A DNA stretch of 47,433 nucleotides from an uncultured Kangiella sp. (GTDB lineage Bacteria; Pseudomonadota; Gammaproteobacteria; Enterobacterales; Kangiellaceae). A program made the position numbers and the translations under genes. The notes under the pieces are model-generated. The model saw only the letters and a program-made list of their open reading frames with translations, was not told where the DNA came from and did not search any database. Shown piece by piece: positions 9,469-17,457 of this stretch. Where the stretch lies: contig CATNCP010000023.1 of the NCBI GenBank assembly GCA_950096615.1, positions 1-47,433 of the forward strand, written 5' to 3'. Within the stretch, counting starts at the first letter, position 1; the number at the start of each line of letters is the position of its first letter.

Positions 9469-10266
9469 TTAGCCAAAATCGGTTATATCCAAACCGAACT
9501 CATCTAACGACTCTCGATCTAATTTCAGTCCAGTCAACGGTGGGATCACCAGCGTGGATATCGAGGATATGTCCATATCAGGCAAATCTTTAAGCACAAA
9601 CGTATCAATTCGAGGCTTTTGAACTGGTATAAAAGGAGCTTCATACAAGATCATTTCATGCTCAAGTGGGAACCATTTATTCAAAATACGCACAGTCGCC
9701 TGAAGGTTTTGCTCCGTTGTTTTAAACGTTTTTAGCGTATGCTCCCCTGCTAGACCGATCTGCCATAAAATCGTATAAGCGGCCGTATTAAGAGGCACAC
9801 CACTAAATAAAAACTGAGTCGCCTCATAGGCTTGGCAGCCTGTCGTACCAGGATCAAACCCAAGATCCGCGTAAAGACAAGCGTCGGCAGAAACCCCAGG
9901 CAGCATCTGAGCTGGGTAACCTTCTTCATTTAAGCGCTCAATGGCGAAATGTCCAACGCAAGCAAAAATTCCCGGGTGACCATAAAGCGCCAGTACGACC
10001 TTCTTGCCATCGCGCACAGCCTGACAGACCACTTCAGTCATGTCTTGATAGGTTTGTCGACGAGACTTCCCTTCGGCATATAGGTATTGCAGACTTTGAT
10101 AGGAAGGGTTTAAAGATTTCACCCAATCCTCTGAGAGCTTATCAGGCAAAATACCAAAGACACTTTCAGCCTCTTCAAGGTAGTGTTTTGACAATGTTGT
10201 AATCTGACCGGCTAGCGTAATTCCTGTGCCAATGCAGGTTAAAGAGCCTGTAGCGTTATTATTCAT
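9469..10266 (-). CDS. Split-borosin peptide alpha-N-methyltransferase (SonM-like)
   Basis: This 265-residue protein belongs to the tetrapyrrole-methylase (class III SAM) fold. It resembles, as I remember it, the borosin N-methyltransferase SonM of Shewanella, which methylates backbone amides of a separate precursor peptide. SAM-binding features are IGTGITLAGQ at 12-21, LYGHPGIFACVGH at 94-106 and PGVSADACLYADLGFDPG at 123-140. Tyr63, Arg69, Tyr73 and Tyr95 have exactly the spacing (6, 4, 22) of the catalytic Tyr66, Arg72, Tyr76 and Tyr98 of fungal OphMA. The C-terminal STLVIPP block is also SonM-like. Unlike fungal borosins it carries no fused core peptide. It is the last gene of a three-gene operon with the precursor at 12003-12221. 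No strong Shine-Dalgarno precedes the ATG. A porphyrin methylase role is unlikely given the precursor partner. Confidence 0.88.
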   Translation of the reverse strand: MNNNATGSLTCIGTGITLAGQITTLSKHYLEEAESVFGILPDKLSEDWVKSLNPSYQSLQYLYAEGKSRRQTYQDMTEVVCQAVRDGKKVVLALYGHPGIFACVGHFAIERLNEEGYPAQMLPGVSADACLYADLGFDPGTTGCQAYEATQFLFSGVPLNTAAYTILWQIGLAGEHTLKTFKTTEQNLQATVRILNKWFPLEHEMILYEAPFIPVQKPRIDTFVLKDLPDMDISSISTLVIPPLTGLKLDRESLDEFGLDITDFG

Positions 10267-10276
10267 TTAATGATTC

Positions 10277-11995
10277 TTAATATATCTGTGTTTGGTTTCT
10301 GCCATTTCTTTTAGCTTGATACATAGCGTTATCAGCTTCAATAATTAGCTCTTCTAAGGATTCACCGTTACTTTTCGCTGCAACTCCAAAGCTGGCAGTA
10401 ATTTTAAAGTCGTTAGGTAATTTTGCATGCTCTATATTTTTAAAGGCTTCAGCGCAGCGCTCAATAAATTTCTTAGCATCATCACTCGTGCATTGAGGTA
10501 AGATCACTATAAACTCTTCTCCTCCAAGTCGACCAAACACGTCAACTGGTCGTGTTCGCTCTTTCACGCAGTCACTGACTTTTTTCAATACCCAGTCGCC
10601 CATTGCATGTCCAAAACGGTCATTAACGGTTTTAAAATAGTCCAGGTCGAAAATAATGACACAATATTGGTTATTATCGATAAGACTATTGTGATGAACC
10701 TCATGAGCAAGTTTTAACGCATACCTACGATTTAATGTGTTTGTCAGCGCATCCGTTTGCGATAATCTTTGGTAGCGTTCTTTTTGTTTCTTAACCCGCC
10801 ACGACCATAAGCAAATCCCCACTAGCAAAATTAAAACTATCGCTAAGAGTAACTGAAAGTTTCTTTTCGACTGCTCTTTAACTTGACCGGTCAGTTCAAG
10901 CAGTTTGTTTTTCTGGTCTAAAATTTTAATTTGCGCGTTTTGGTCCAAATGCGCATACTTCACTTTTTGATAGGCTAAGTTTTTACTTCCTTGATCAGCA
11001 AGCATCTCATCTTGAATCTGAACAAGCTTTGATAGCGCTTTAAAAGCTTCAATAGAGTTACCGTTCTTTTCATAATACTTAGCCAACAACTCTGTCGCAT
11101 CCTTTCTATTCACCCCAGATTCTTGTATTTCAGTTTCTTGCAAAACTTCATCAATATATACTTTGGCCTTCTCCAGCTCCCCAGTCTCTAAAAAAACACG
11201 CGCCAAACCCAGTTTGATTTGTAGAACATCAGGGAGATAGCCGTTATCAGAGGATATATTTAGTGCTGTGATATAGGCCAGCTCAGACTTTTCTATTAAT
11301 CCATGATTCAAGTAATTTTGCGCTAGATTTTTATACAGATGAGCATCGATGACCAATAGATGTAAACCTTTACAGTAATCGATAACTTCTTTGAGTCGTT
11401 CCTCGTGATTAATACTGCTATCTTGGCTTAAAAAAACACTGGCTACTAATGCCTTTGCATAGCACTGATTTCGATTATCATTCATGGCAACAGCGATTTC
11501 GTTTGCCTTGTGAACGTACTCTAAAGCTTCATCGTAAGCTTCTAGCTCTACAAAAACATTAGCCGCAGCATAGTAAGAATTAAACTGTAAGGATTTATCT
11601 TCAATCTTTGGAGTTATTGACAGACCATCAAATAAGTAACTAAAAGCCTTCTGATATTCATTCAGGCCCATATAAATTTGAGACAGCAAAGAATAAGCAG
11701 CTAGCCTTGAGTCCTCGGACACATCCGTTAGCTGTAACAATAACCTTAAGGGTCTTTTTGCTTTCTGGCTTTCTGCTTTCAATATATAAAAGTACGATTC
11801 TTGAATATAGAACCGTGCTTTCTGCTCATCGCTTTCAAACTCATCCCACCGATTTTGCAAGTCCTGAATCAATTGAAATGCTTGGCTTGAGTCTCTTGTG
11901 TTGCTTTCCCTTAGTAGCTTTAAGTCCTGCTCTATCTCCGCACTTGCCGTGTCGCATACAAAAAGCAGGACCAGGATAAATACAAGCTTCTTCAC
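10277..11995 (-). CDS. TPR-containing membrane diguanylate cyclase (GGDEF)
   Basis: This 572-residue protein has a signal peptide (residues 1-19), a long periplasmic helical TPR-like region (about 20-340), a coiled coil (about 340-378), one membrane segment (380-398) and a cytosolic GGDEF domain (412-572). The active site GGEEF is at 491-495, and FDLDYFKTVND supplies the metal aspartate. RPVD at 482-485, five residues before GGEEF, is an intact inhibitory I-site, so it should make cyclic di-GMP with product feedback. It starts with GTG at 11995, seven bases after the borosin precursor stop, and ends ten bases before the methyltransferase start, so it is embedded in that operon. Its role there is unknown; the periplasmic TPR part could sense a peptide or envelope signal. 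Confidence 0.88.
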   Translation of the reverse strand: MKKLVFILVLLFVCDTASAEIEQDLKLLRESNTRDSSQAFQLIQDLQNRWDEFESDEQKARFYIQESYFYILKAESQKAKRPLRLLLQLTDVSEDSRLAAYSLLSQIYMGLNEYQKAFSYLFDGLSITPKIEDKSLQFNSYYAAANVFVELEAYDEALEYVHKANEIAVAMNDNRNQCYAKALVASVFLSQDSSINHEERLKEVIDYCKGLHLLVIDAHLYKNLAQNYLNHGLIEKSELAYITALNISSDNGYLPDVLQIKLGLARVFLETGELEKAKVYIDEVLQETEIQESGVNRKDATELLAKYYEKNGNSIEAFKALSKLVQIQDEMLADQGSKNLAYQKVKYAHLDQNAQIKILDQKNKLLELTGQVKEQSKRNFQLLLAIVLILLVGICLWSWRVKKQKERYQRLSQTDALTNTLNRRYALKLAHEVHHNSLIDNNQYCVIIFDLDYFKTVNDRFGHAMGDWVLKKVSDCVKERTRPVDVFGRLGGEEFIVILPQCTSDDAKKFIERCAEAFKNIEHAKLPNDFKITASFGVAAKSNGESLEELIIEADNAMYQAKRNGRNQTQIY

Positions 11996-12002
11996 AGGAT
12001 GA

Positions 12003-12221
12003 TTACAAGTTATGCTCTTTTACATTGTGAACAACAACAGGGTACTCTCCACCATCCCCAGCTAACTGCTTCAATTTTGCTATATCAGCATTTTGAACAG
12101 CATCAATCTCGTCATCATTTAAACCAGCAGCTTTCATCGTACCAACAGGTTCAGCTTTATAGTCTTCCAGTAGTTTAGCGTTAGTGCCTAGCTCGGTTAA
12201 GAACTTATTTAAAATTGACAT
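12003..12221 (-). CDS. Split-borosin precursor peptide (SonA-like)
   Basis: This 72-residue peptide is the likely substrate of the N-methyltransferase at 9469-10266. Residues 1-53 form a helical recognition domain with the pattern LGTNAKLLEDYKAEP...AAGLNDDEIDAV, which resembles the borosin-binding domain of SonA from Shewanella. After a flexible AGDGGE linker (54-59), the tail has YPVVVHNV (60-67), a beta-branched hydrophobic stretch like borosin cores, then KEHNL. I chose the ATG at 12221 because GGGGAA lies seven bases before it; the in-frame ATG at 12233 has no ribosome site. It is the first gene of the operon, so it should be made in excess of the enzymes. No protease gene is evident. Other small leader families such as Nif11 fit less well because no CxxC or GG cleavage site is present. 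Confidence 0.82.
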   Translation of the reverse strand: MSILNKFLTELGTNAKLLEDYKAEPVGTMKAAGLNDDEIDAVQNADIAKLKQLAGDGGEYPVVVHNVKEHNL

Positions 12222-12233
12222 TTTATTCCCCAT

Positions 12234-12658
12234 AACGGTTGTTTATTATTTGCGCAACCATAAATAGTACAGATTTCAACGCATTATGCTACTGTTTTTT
12301 TATGCAAGGGAATATAAAATGTACGGCATTACGCCCTTTAGCTTGCAAAATAATTAGTTCTCGCCACCGATTCCTATATTCTATAGCCGGGATAATTACC
12401 TGCTTTTGTAACGGATTGGACTTTAATTAAGCAGTGTGGGCTATTGCTCTTGAGACAAAAGTAGAGCTGGAAATCGAGGATGAGGACTAACGATGTACGA
12501 AGCCTCACAACATATCAGTCGTGAAGCGCCCCTTTTGAATTGAAACCAAAACTTATAAGAAAAAACCCGAGTTCGCTAACGCTTGTCGAGGCTACGCTTG
12601 CTATTGCAGTATTGATACCAATAAATAATTTAGGAGTCCAATAACAATTTCCGATAAA
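12234..12658. other. Gene-poor stretch upstream of the borosin operon
   Basis: These 425 bases should hold the borosin operon promoter on the minus strand, but no near-consensus -35/-10 pair stands out. On the plus strand a short frame at 12429-12488, ending in ELEIEDED before a stop, looks like the tail of a decayed gene, but no body can be read upstream. I see no hairpin with a T-tract. Confidence 0.4.
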
Positions 12659-12676
12659 TGTACTCTGACCCCATTA
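12659..12676 (-). repeat. Left inverted copy of an 18-base repeat (TAATGGGGTCAGAGTACA)
   Basis: The reverse complement of these 18 bases is identical to 13487-13504 and differs by one base from 13340-13357. The copies face each other across the unknown ORF at 12696-13301, as terminal inverted repeats would. Similar GGGGTCAGAGTA motifs are, as I recall, dispersed in proteobacterial genomes, sometimes beside Y1-type transposase genes. No transposase is present here. Confidence 0.75.
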
Positions 12677-12695
12677 GTTCTGCATTAGTTCTGCG

Positions 12696-13301
12696 CTAAC
12701 CTTCAGACTCAGGCTCTTTATCTATGATAACTATTTCTTGTAATAAGCGGTTGTCAATGGCGCCAGCTTTTAATTTGTTAGAAAATTGTTTACTCCCAAA
12801 CCCATACTCACTTTCTAATAAAATAATACTCTTAAATGATAAGCTCCCATCAGCTTTTTTTTCTTCAAAGGAGTGTATAGCAACTAGTTCCTGCTCAACA
12901 ATTAAAAGGTACCTAATGTTTCCCGTTTCTAAGTCCTCGACTCTTATTGCTCGAGATCGCCCGCTGTATTTTTTTATGAACTCTTTACCAGTTTTACTCC
13001 CACTAAAGTCAATAACAGGAACCTCATTAAATCGCTGCTTATTAAAATCCCAACTTTTAAAACTTTCCTTTAGGGGAAAAGCCAAGCCACCAAAGCCAGT
13101 AGAGCAAAACCATTCCATACTCTTACAATAAAGGATACCGCCTGTAACTGAATCACCCATAGTGCTGTTACCAGACTGGGAATAAAAGACAGGCTGTACA
13201 ATCACAACATCATCTTTAATTGCAATGTACTTATAAGTTACGTCTTCAGGAGAGAGAGATAAAGACAGCGTCATAAGTGTGAATAAAATGTTACTTATCA
13301 T
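12696..13301 (-). CDS. Unknown exported protein inside an inverted-repeat-bounded segment
   Basis: I do not recognise this 201-residue protein. It begins with a signal-peptide-like hydrophobic stretch, MISNILFTLMTLSLSLS, and contains two cysteines close together (LYCKSMEWFCSTG) that could form a disulfide. The rest is mixed and predicted soluble (FPLKESFKSWDFNKQRF, ESEYGFGSKQF), with an acidic end DKEPESEG. A good ribosome site, AGAGGAA, precedes the ATG at 13301, so it is probably translated. It is AT-rich and bounded on both sides by the 18-base repeat, which suggests acquisition as a unit. A direct repeat of ATTAGTTCTGC lies just after its stop (12673-12694). Confidence 0.6.
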   Translation of the reverse strand: MISNILFTLMTLSLSLSPEDVTYKYIAIKDDVVIVQPVFYSQSGNSTMGDSVTGGILYCKSMEWFCSTGFGGLAFPLKESFKSWDFNKQRFNEVPVIDFSGSKTGKEFIKKYSGRSRAIRVEDLETGNIRYLLIVEQELVAIHSFEEKKADGSLSFKSIILLESEYGFGSKQFSNKLKAGAIDNRLLQEIVIIDKEPESEG

Positions 13302-13340
13302 ATATTCCTCTTAGTTTATTCATGTATTTGGAATAAGAGT

Positions 13341-13630
13341 AATGGGGTCAGAGTATAATATACACTTATTGTCTGCTAAGAACTTCATAACTAAAAGAGC
13401 CGCAGTAAATGCGGTCCTTAAATATTTAAGTTTAAGCTTAACTTCTACTTCAACCTAAACCTTACTGCTAAGGTTGCTAATAGGAATAATGGGGTCAGAG
13501 TACAATATACACTTGTTGTCCGCTAAGAACTTCATAACTAAAAGAGCCGCAGTAAATGCGGCCCTTAAATATTTAAGTTTAAGCTTAACTTCTACTTCAA
13601 CCTAAACCTTACTGCTAAGGTTGCTAATAG
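13341..13630. repeat. Tandem duplication of a 147-bp unit covering the 3' end of the GlyGly-CTERM gene
   Basis: Bases 13341-13487 and 13488-13630 are near-identical copies with a few substitutions (for example T/C at 13356/13503 and at 13415/13562). Each copy has the GGGGTCAGAGTA motif, a CCGC-AGTAAAT-GCGG hairpin, the palindrome TTAAATATTTAA and the reverse complement of the last codons of the large gene (ATLAVRFRLK plus stop). Only the second copy is joined to the gene; the first is an orphan tail. The motif at each copy's start suggests the duplication arose from the mobile or recombinogenic repeat. Confidence 0.88.
13538..13562 (-). terminator. Rho-independent terminator of the GlyGly-CTERM gene
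   Basis: On the minus strand GCCGC-ATTTACT-GCGGC is followed by TCTTTTAG, about 30 bases after the stop at 13592. The duplicated copy at 13391-13415 has a weaker stem, because its last pair is G-T instead of G-C, and would form a second stop signal. Confidence 0.7.
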
Positions 13631-16369
13631 TAATGACAGTAACCACCAGTCATTCGAACCACCGCCACCACCTGATGATGCTGAGTTAACCGTTATCTGA
13701 ACACTTGCTGTCGCAGAAGCATCATAAGGATCTGTGACGGTATATTGAAAACTGTCACTACCTGTAAAGCCTGCGTTTGGCGTGTATGTGAAGCTAGTGC
13801 CTGAGACGGTTAAGCTACCACTTGCTGGACTTGTGTTCTCAAACGCAAGTTCATCGCCATCTGGATCAGTAGCATTAAATGAACCTGAGACAGCTGTATC
13901 TATATCAGTGCTTAAGGTCACTGTATTAGCTATCGGTGTATTGTTAACAACAGTGATCATGACTATCGCAGAAGATTCAGCGCCGCTTGGATCTTTCGCA
14001 GTGTACTCAAAGCTATCTTCACCGCTAAAGCCGGAATCAGGCGTATAAGTGAAGCTGTCACCAGAAACTTCTAAACTTCCGTTAGCTGGAGCTGTATGCT
14101 CATAAGTGAGCTCATCACCATCCACGTCTGTCGCATCAAAGTTACCTGAAGTCTCTGTTTCAGTATTTGTAGAAAGGCTGACGTCATTAGTCACAGGGGC
14201 ATCGTTTACAGGGTTAACCGTTATAGTTACTATAGCTTCTGACTTCCCACCATGTACGTCTTCTACTGAAAAAGTAAATGAATCTTCGCCATAAAAGTTT
14301 AACTCTGGCTCATAAGTAAACTGTCCGTTGGCATCGATGGTAACTGTACCGTTATTAGCTTCAGTTACAATTTCAAAAGAAATATCATCACCTTCAGGAT
14401 CCGTAGCACTTACAGACTCTTCCAGAGAACTGTCTTCATCAATAGTGAACTCTGTGTCTGAGACAACTGGGTACAAATTATATTGATATAATCTCAGCTC
14501 GTTCTCAAAGCGGACAGCACCAGCAATATCTGAGCCATTAAATCCTAAACTTGATAATTCCGGCACCCCGTCTAACTGACTAATGACAGAAATATTAGCA
14601 GCGTCAGAGATATCAACGACCAACAACCCATTAGTTGAGCTCATCAAAATCGTGTCTGAATCGATTTCAGTAGCGGCCGTAACTATACCTAAACTTGGAA
14701 TCTGACCAATATAGCTCGCTGAAGACAAATCTGATATGTCAATTAAAGCTACACCGTACTGGCTTGCTGAGATCGCAGTATCGCCAGATACAAAAAGCTT
14801 TGCTTCTGTCGTGTCTGAAAGGTTTGGTACCGTTATGATCACAGGATTTGCTGTATCAGAAAAATCGATAGCTAATAACTCATCATCAAGGCTAGAAGCT
14901 AATACATAGTCACCATACGGAGTTATTTCGGTAATGTATTGCTTAGAACCTGACTCTGCCAGTGGAAGGTTTACTGATGAGGTTAATGCTTGAACATCAC
15001 TAGTTACATCATATAGAGCAATTGTCCCGTCATTAGTACCAACGTATAAAGTATCTTCTTTTTCTTTAATGAAAGAAATAAACCCATTAGCACTTGGTGT
15101 TTTGCTATCAAGGAAGGAGCTAGGGTTTAGTGTTGTAAAGTCATAAGTTTCAAGGTTTTTCTCAACGCCCAGCCAGCCAATATTATTTTTTATCTCACCA
15201 GCTTGAGTATTAATCCCAGCAGGAGTAGGCATTCGGCTTTTTGGTGTAAATGAATTATCAGCTTCAATATCAACAATATGAAACAAGCCTGTTTCATCAG
15301 ATATTAACAGTCTGTTGTCACTTAGACTTAAATCCTCAGGGATCATAGATTGTGAGTAATTTCCAAGTGGATCCATATGTGGCATTGCAGTAGCTGATAT
15401 ATCTAATGTACGTAAGCCATCAATACCATAAGCAACATACATAACATCTGCACTATTCGCGAAACCATATACTTCGTGCGTGCCTGCTCTAACGTCTCCT
15501 TCAAATGACGGTGAGTTTGGTGTGCTTATATCGAACTGGAAAATTCGACCGTTAAACTTACCTGCATAAAGGTTATCGTCAATGATATGGAGTGTTTTCA
15601 ACACATCTATCGGCTCAATGAAAGAGCCTGAATTTATGATCGATACGAAAGAGGGATTATTTATATCTGCAATATCATAGACGTGTAATCCATCACCCGC
15701 ACCGATATAGAGCGTATCGCCAGCAATTTCGCTATCGTAAAAGATCGTACTGGAAGCTTCCGCTAAGGTTGTTAGTTCGACAATCGAGCTCTCATCCGCA
15801 ATATCAAAAGCTCTTACCTTGTTAAAGTCGCTAACTAAGTATAAGTAATTGCCATTTTTTTTAAGCTCTGAAACATTACCTAAAGAACCGAAGGTTTGGG
15901 TATTAATGTTTTGAAGGTTAGACAAATCTGTCGCATTAAAAACAGTAATATCACTGTTTCCTCCAACCATATAAAATCGATTTCCATCGAGCTTCACACT
16001 ATTAACGGCATAACCTGAAGAATCATGAGTTCCAATTAACGCAGGAGCTGAGCTATCCGAAAGATCGAAAAAGTGCACTGCAAAAGCACATCGAACAACC
16101 AAGGTACTTCCATCCAACTCCAAGTCTGTAGAATCACAGCCGATCTCAAGTTCTTCAATCAAGGTAACATTTGAACTATCCAAAACATCCAAAACAACCA
16201 AGTCTTCATTACTATCTACAGCGTAGGCCACATTATTATAATATGCCACATCATAGAAAGGCCCCATTCCGTAAGAAGACTCTAAATCAATTAAAGTTCC
16301 AGGTTGGGCTTGACTAGTTACTGAAGTTAAAGATAAGGCGCAAGCAAACGTTGCTATCAATTTTTTCAT
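13592..16369 (-). CDS. Surface protein: LVIVD-type propeller, cadherin-like repeats, GlyGly-CTERM anchor
   Basis: This 925-residue secreted protein has a signal peptide (MKKLIATFACALSLTSVTSQA). A long region (about 25-630) of repeated units with patterns like LVVLDVLDSSN, VYDIADINNPSFV and LLVVDISDAANIS is typical of LVIVD-type beta-propellers. It is followed by three tandem cadherin/tandem-95-like repeats (about 634-720, 724-808, 812-895), each with DxDGDE-type calcium motifs and an SFTYTPNAGFTGSDSFQYT-like strand pair. The C-terminus has GGGGG at 900-904, a hydrophobic helix and the basic end RFRLK, a classic GlyGly-CTERM tail processed by rhombosortase and usually tied to type II secretion. 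No rhombosortase gene is in the window. AGGAA precedes the ATG. Ligand and role are unknown; adhesion is plausible. Confidence 0.85.
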   Translation of the reverse strand: MKKLIATFACALSLTSVTSQAQPGTLIDLESSYGMGPFYDVAYYNNVAYAVDSNEDLVVLDVLDSSNVTLIEELEIGCDSTDLELDGSTLVVRCAFAVHFFDLSDSSAPALIGTHDSSGYAVNSVKLDGNRFYMVGGNSDITVFNATDLSNLQNINTQTFGSLGNVSELKKNGNYLYLVSDFNKVRAFDIADESSIVELTTLAEASSTIFYDSEIAGDTLYIGAGDGLHVYDIADINNPSFVSIINSGSFIEPIDVLKTLHIIDDNLYAGKFNGRIFQFDISTPNSPSFEGDVRAGTHEVYGFANSADVMYVAYGIDGLRTLDISATAMPHMDPLGNYSQSMIPEDLSLSDNRLLISDETGLFHIVDIEADNSFTPKSRMPTPAGINTQAGEIKNNIGWLGVEKNLETYDFTTLNPSSFLDSKTPSANGFISFIKEKEDTLYVGTNDGTIALYDVTSDVQALTSSVNLPLAESGSKQYITEITPYGDYVLASSLDDELLAIDFSDTANPVIITVPNLSDTTEAKLFVSGDTAISASQYGVALIDISDLSSASYIGQIPSLGIVTAATEIDSDTILMSSTNGLLVVDISDAANISVISQLDGVPELSSLGFNGSDIAGAVRFENELRLYQYNLYPVVSDTEFTIDEDSSLEESVSATDPEGDDISFEIVTEANNGTVTIDANGQFTYEPELNFYGEDSFTFSVEDVHGGKSEAIVTITVNPVNDAPVTNDVSLSTNTETETSGNFDATDVDGDELTYEHTAPANGSLEVSGDSFTYTPDSGFSGEDSFEYTAKDPSGAESSAIVMITVVNNTPIANTVTLSTDIDTAVSGSFNATDPDGDELAFENTSPASGSLTVSGTSFTYTPNAGFTGSDSFQYTVTDPYDASATASVQITVNSASSGGGGGSNDWWLLSLLLATLAVRFRLK

Positions 16370-16545
16370 TAGGAATTCCTTTTTTAAGTATTGGCCTATT
16401 TTTATTTAAACTATATAAAGAATTACAATATAGGCGCTAGAACCATAATGCCTACGACTTATAAAAACAAGTATTCATGGAGAAAAAGGTTATAAAACAA
16501 CTCACCTAATGCAAGTATGACTTAAGAAGGTGACTTTTGGGATAT

Positions 16546-17445
16546 CTAAGAATTTATTACACCACTCGGCACATGTCCGCTGGCAACGTGGCCTTTGGCT
16601 CGGTCAATATGCCCTTCCTGGTCGTCGAAGAAGACGTCGGCGCCGAAGGCTTTGAGGAATTTGGTTTTATCCATACCGCCAAGGAACAGGGCTTCGTCGA
16701 TACGGATGTCCCAGTAGCGCAATGTACGGATGACACGTTCGTGAGCTGGTGCGGAGCGTGCGGTGACTAGCGCTGTTCGGATAGGACAGTTGTCTTGTGT
16801 GTATTCTTTTTGTAGCTTGTGAAGGGCTTGCAGGAAGTTTTTGAACGGCCCTCCTTCTAATGGCTTTTGGGCAGACTGTTTTTCAGAGCGGGTAAACTCT
16901 TCAAGGCCATCTTGTTGGAAAATTTGCTCCGCCTCATCAGAGAACAAAACAGCATCTCCGTCGAACGCAAACTTTATGGTGTCGCTGTCGCTATCTGCCT
17001 GAGTCGGTGAAACAATGGTTGCAGCTGCAATACCTGCGTTAATCGCCTGTAGAACATCTTTAGGGTTTGTCGATAAGAATAAGTGTGCGCCAAACGCTTC
17101 TGCATAAAGGTAAGGGCTATTACCAGATGTAAAAGCTGCACGGGTTATTTTTAGCTGATGATTCTCAATCGAATTAAAAACTCTAAGCCCTGTATCTGCA
17201 CTGTTTCGTGATAGCAGAATCACTTCAACTTTTGGCGTATCTTTTTTGGTTTCGTTTAAAGAAAGTAACTTTTTTACCAAACCAAAGGCAGCTCCAGGCT
17301 TAAGCATCTCGTCTTCGTGGTCAATTTGATACTGCGCATAGCTGTCGACACCACTTTCCATGTATATGCGGTGGCTTTCGGCAAGATCAAACAGAGCCGT
17401 TGACGATATCGCTATTACTAAAGTGTCATTAAATTCGATTGGCAT
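16546..17445 (-). CDS. Cytosolic 5'-nucleotidase, cN-I type
   Basis: This 299-residue protein resembles the 5'-nucleotidase family (PF06189) that dephosphorylates nucleoside monophosphates such as AMP. Recognisable blocks are VIAISSTALFDLAESHRIY near the N-terminus, EVILLSRNSADTGLRVFNSIE, TSGNSPYLYAEAFGAHLFLS and the haloacid-dehalogenase-like FAFDGDAVLFSDEAE, followed by GPFKNFLQALHKLQ and FFDDQEGHIDRAK. In this family the first SST/D segment and FDGDAVLFSDE contribute to catalysis. It starts 12 bases after mlaA on the same strand, with no strong ribosome site, so translation may be coupled. Substrate specificity is inferred from the family. Confidence 0.82.
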   Translation of the reverse strand: MPIEFNDTLVIAISSTALFDLAESHRIYMESGVDSYAQYQIDHEDEMLKPGAAFGLVKKLLSLNETKKDTPKVEVILLSRNSADTGLRVFNSIENHQLKITRAAFTSGNSPYLYAEAFGAHLFLSTNPKDVLQAINAGIAAATIVSPTQADSDSDTIKFAFDGDAVLFSDEAEQIFQQDGLEEFTRSEKQSAQKPLEGGPFKNFLQALHKLQKEYTQDNCPIRTALVTARSAPAHERVIRTLRYWDIRIDEALFLGGMDKTKFLKAFGADVFFDDQEGHIDRAKGHVASGHVPSGVINS

Positions 17446-17457
17446 AATGGTTTAGTT

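Noticed and set aside
9469-10266. Methyltransferase read as a cobalamin or siroheme enzyme
   Set aside because: No tetrapyrrole genes are nearby, and the catalytic Tyr/Arg set plus the adjacent SonA-like peptide fit borosins better.
10277-12221. Precursor read as a Nif11-type or lanthipeptide leader
   Set aside because: There is no double-glycine or cysteine core, and the partner enzyme is an N-methyltransferase with borosin-type catalytic spacing.
12239-12430. Plus-strand ORF of 63 codons upstream of the borosin precursor
   Set aside because: No ribosome site, cysteine-rich unpatterned sequence, and it lies in the expected promoter region of the divergent operon.
12429-12488. Possible decayed gene tail ending ELEIEDED
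   Set aside because: Only about 20 codons can be read before a stop on each side; too short to assign to any gene.
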